Source: an uncultured Eubacteriales bacterium (GTDB lineage Bacteria > Bacillota > Clostridia > UMGS1883 > UMGS1540). Taken from it: a stretch of 7,641 nucleotides of DNA. The notes beneath the pieces were generated by a model. The model worked only from the letters and a program-made list of their open reading frames with translations. It had not been told where the DNA came from and made no database searches. Numbering within the stretch: the stretch's first letter is position 1; each line of letters opens with the position of its first letter. The translations under genes were made by a program, and so were the position numbers. Location: the NCBI GenBank assembly GCA_900552775.1, contig USAP01000077.1:1-7641 (forward strand), written 5' to 3'. Positions 6,815 through 7,641 of this stretch are shown here, one piece after another.

Positions 6815-7641
6815 CAGTGGTTTTTCTGTATACCGGCTTAGCTTCAAAGATGTCTTCCGTGCACTCTTGCCCATTTTTGTTTATTATTTCAATTGCCCTT
6901 GAAACCGCCTTACCTGCCATTTCGATAATCGGCAATTTACAAGTTGTCAGAGGCGGCAGCGTATATCTTGCAAACGGAGTATCGTCAAATCCTATTATTG
7001 CTATATCCCGCGGAATTTCCAACCCGAAACTGCTTATTCTTTCCATAACCGCGATTGCAACATCATCGTTAATACACGCAAAAACCTCAGGAAGTCTTTT
7101 ATTTTCCAGCAATGTATTAATCTTCTCCGCGGCAATCCTCGGCGACATTTTGCAGTCTATCATAAATTTATCTTCTGCTTCAAGAGAATTTTCCTTCATT
7201 GCATCCATAAAACCTCTGTACTTCTCATCACAGATATATCTCCCGACATCTGCATAAATCATTCCTATTTTTCTGTACCCTCTGTCTATAAGAAACTGTG
7301 TATTTTTTTTATATGCTGTATAAGAATTGAACGAAACGCAAGCCATCTGTTTTCTCAGAAGCTTCTTCTCTTCAAATTCTTTTTTCTCATGGCTGATAAA
7401 AACCATAGGGTAAGGCAACGATGCGATACTGAGCATATCGTCACTTACACTCACCAATATTGCCGCATCGATTCTTTTTTCTTCAAAAGCACTTTTTACA
7501 ATATCATATCCGTCATCTTTGCTTATCTTGTTCACCGTAACATAATAGCCGCTGCTGTTTGCCCGGTCTATAACGGCATTTAAAAGCGGAGAGTAATAAT
7601 TGTTGGAGGAACGTACATTAGTCGAAGAGATGTACAGTAAT
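6810..7641 (-). CDS. LacI/GalR-family transcriptional regulator, C-terminal part (start beyond right edge)
   Basis: The reading frame stays open to the right edge, giving 276 visible residues; the N-terminal helix-turn-helix and hinge lie outside. An internal GTG at 7535 is not the start, because the 35 residues upstream (beginning LLYISSTNVRSSNNYY) match the first strand and helix of the periplasmic-binding-protein-like domain. LacI-family landmarks in visible numbering are a segment ending RGYRKIGMIYAD, then KYRGFMDAM, the INDD motif (about 190-193), IGFDD (216-220) and PPLTT (229-233), with a short tail ending KTTV. Family members are usually about 330-350 residues, so only about 60 are missing. 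By family it should bind a small sugar-type effector and a palindromic operator. It sits 133 bp upstream of the GH3 gene on the same strand, which suggests it controls that operon; this is inferred. The effector cannot be predicted. Confidence 0.93.
   Translation of the reverse strand, partial: LLYISSTNVRSSNNYYSPLLNAVIDRANSSGYYVTVNKISKDDGYDIVKSAFEEKRIDAAILVSVSDDMLSIASLPYPMVFISHEKKEFEEKKLLRKQMACVSFNSYTAYKKNTQFLIDRGYRKIGMIYADVGRYICDEKYRGFMDAMKENSLEAEDKFMIDCKMSPRIAAEKINTLLENKRLPEVFACINDDVAIAVMERISSFGLEIPRDIAIIGFDDTPFARYTLPPLTTCKLPIIEMAGKAVSRAIEIINKNGQECTEDIFEAKPVYRKTTV

Noticed and set aside
6817..7257. 146-codon plus-strand open frame
   Set aside because: It is antisense to the ligand-binding domain of the LacI-family regulator, whose motifs prove the minus-strand frame.

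Overview
The window is an A+T-rich piece of a bacterial chromosome, most likely from an anaerobic, gut- or rumen-type Clostridia (Bacillota). The evidence is the strong GGAGG-type ribosome binding sites, an S-layer homology (SLH) surface protein, a copper-amine-oxidase-N-terminal ('stalk') domain protein, and a NagZ-type GH3 enzyme beside a LacI-family regulator. No rRNA, tRNA, CRISPR, insertion sequence or phage feature is visible. All genes lie on the minus strand, so the transcribed order runs from right to left.

Layout in transcription order: (1) 7641-6810, a LacI-family regulator whose ligand-binding domain and C-terminus are visible and whose DNA-binding N-terminus lies beyond the right edge. 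(2) 6809-6677, a 133-bp gap with several symmetric elements: an ATTGTACAAT palindrome, a 12-bp stem hairpin, an AACGCGCGTT palindrome with the central CpG typical of LacI-family operators, and two candidate promoters. (3) 6676-5030, a cytoplasmic GH3 glycosidase of the beta-N-acetylhexosaminidase type with catalytic residues present but an altered substrate-binding Arg set. (4) 5037-2839, a secreted three-part protein (stalk domain, alpha/alpha-toroid-like region, jelly-roll-like domain). (5) 2842-113, a secreted 909-residue SLH protein with a long unrecognised body. (6) 112-1, a short gap ending in a near-perfect Shine-Dalgarno sequence, so another gene should start at or just beyond the left edge.

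Genes 3, 4 and 5 overlap by 8 and 4 bases and are very probably one translationally coupled operon. The simplest reading is a small glycan-related surface locus: two exported proteins that bind or process a polymer at the cell wall, an intracellular GH3 that trims imported fragments, and a sugar-responsive LacI-type repressor. The substrate cannot be read from the sequence. The most novel part is the pair of exported proteins, which carry recognisable secretion or attachment modules but no catalytic domain I can name.
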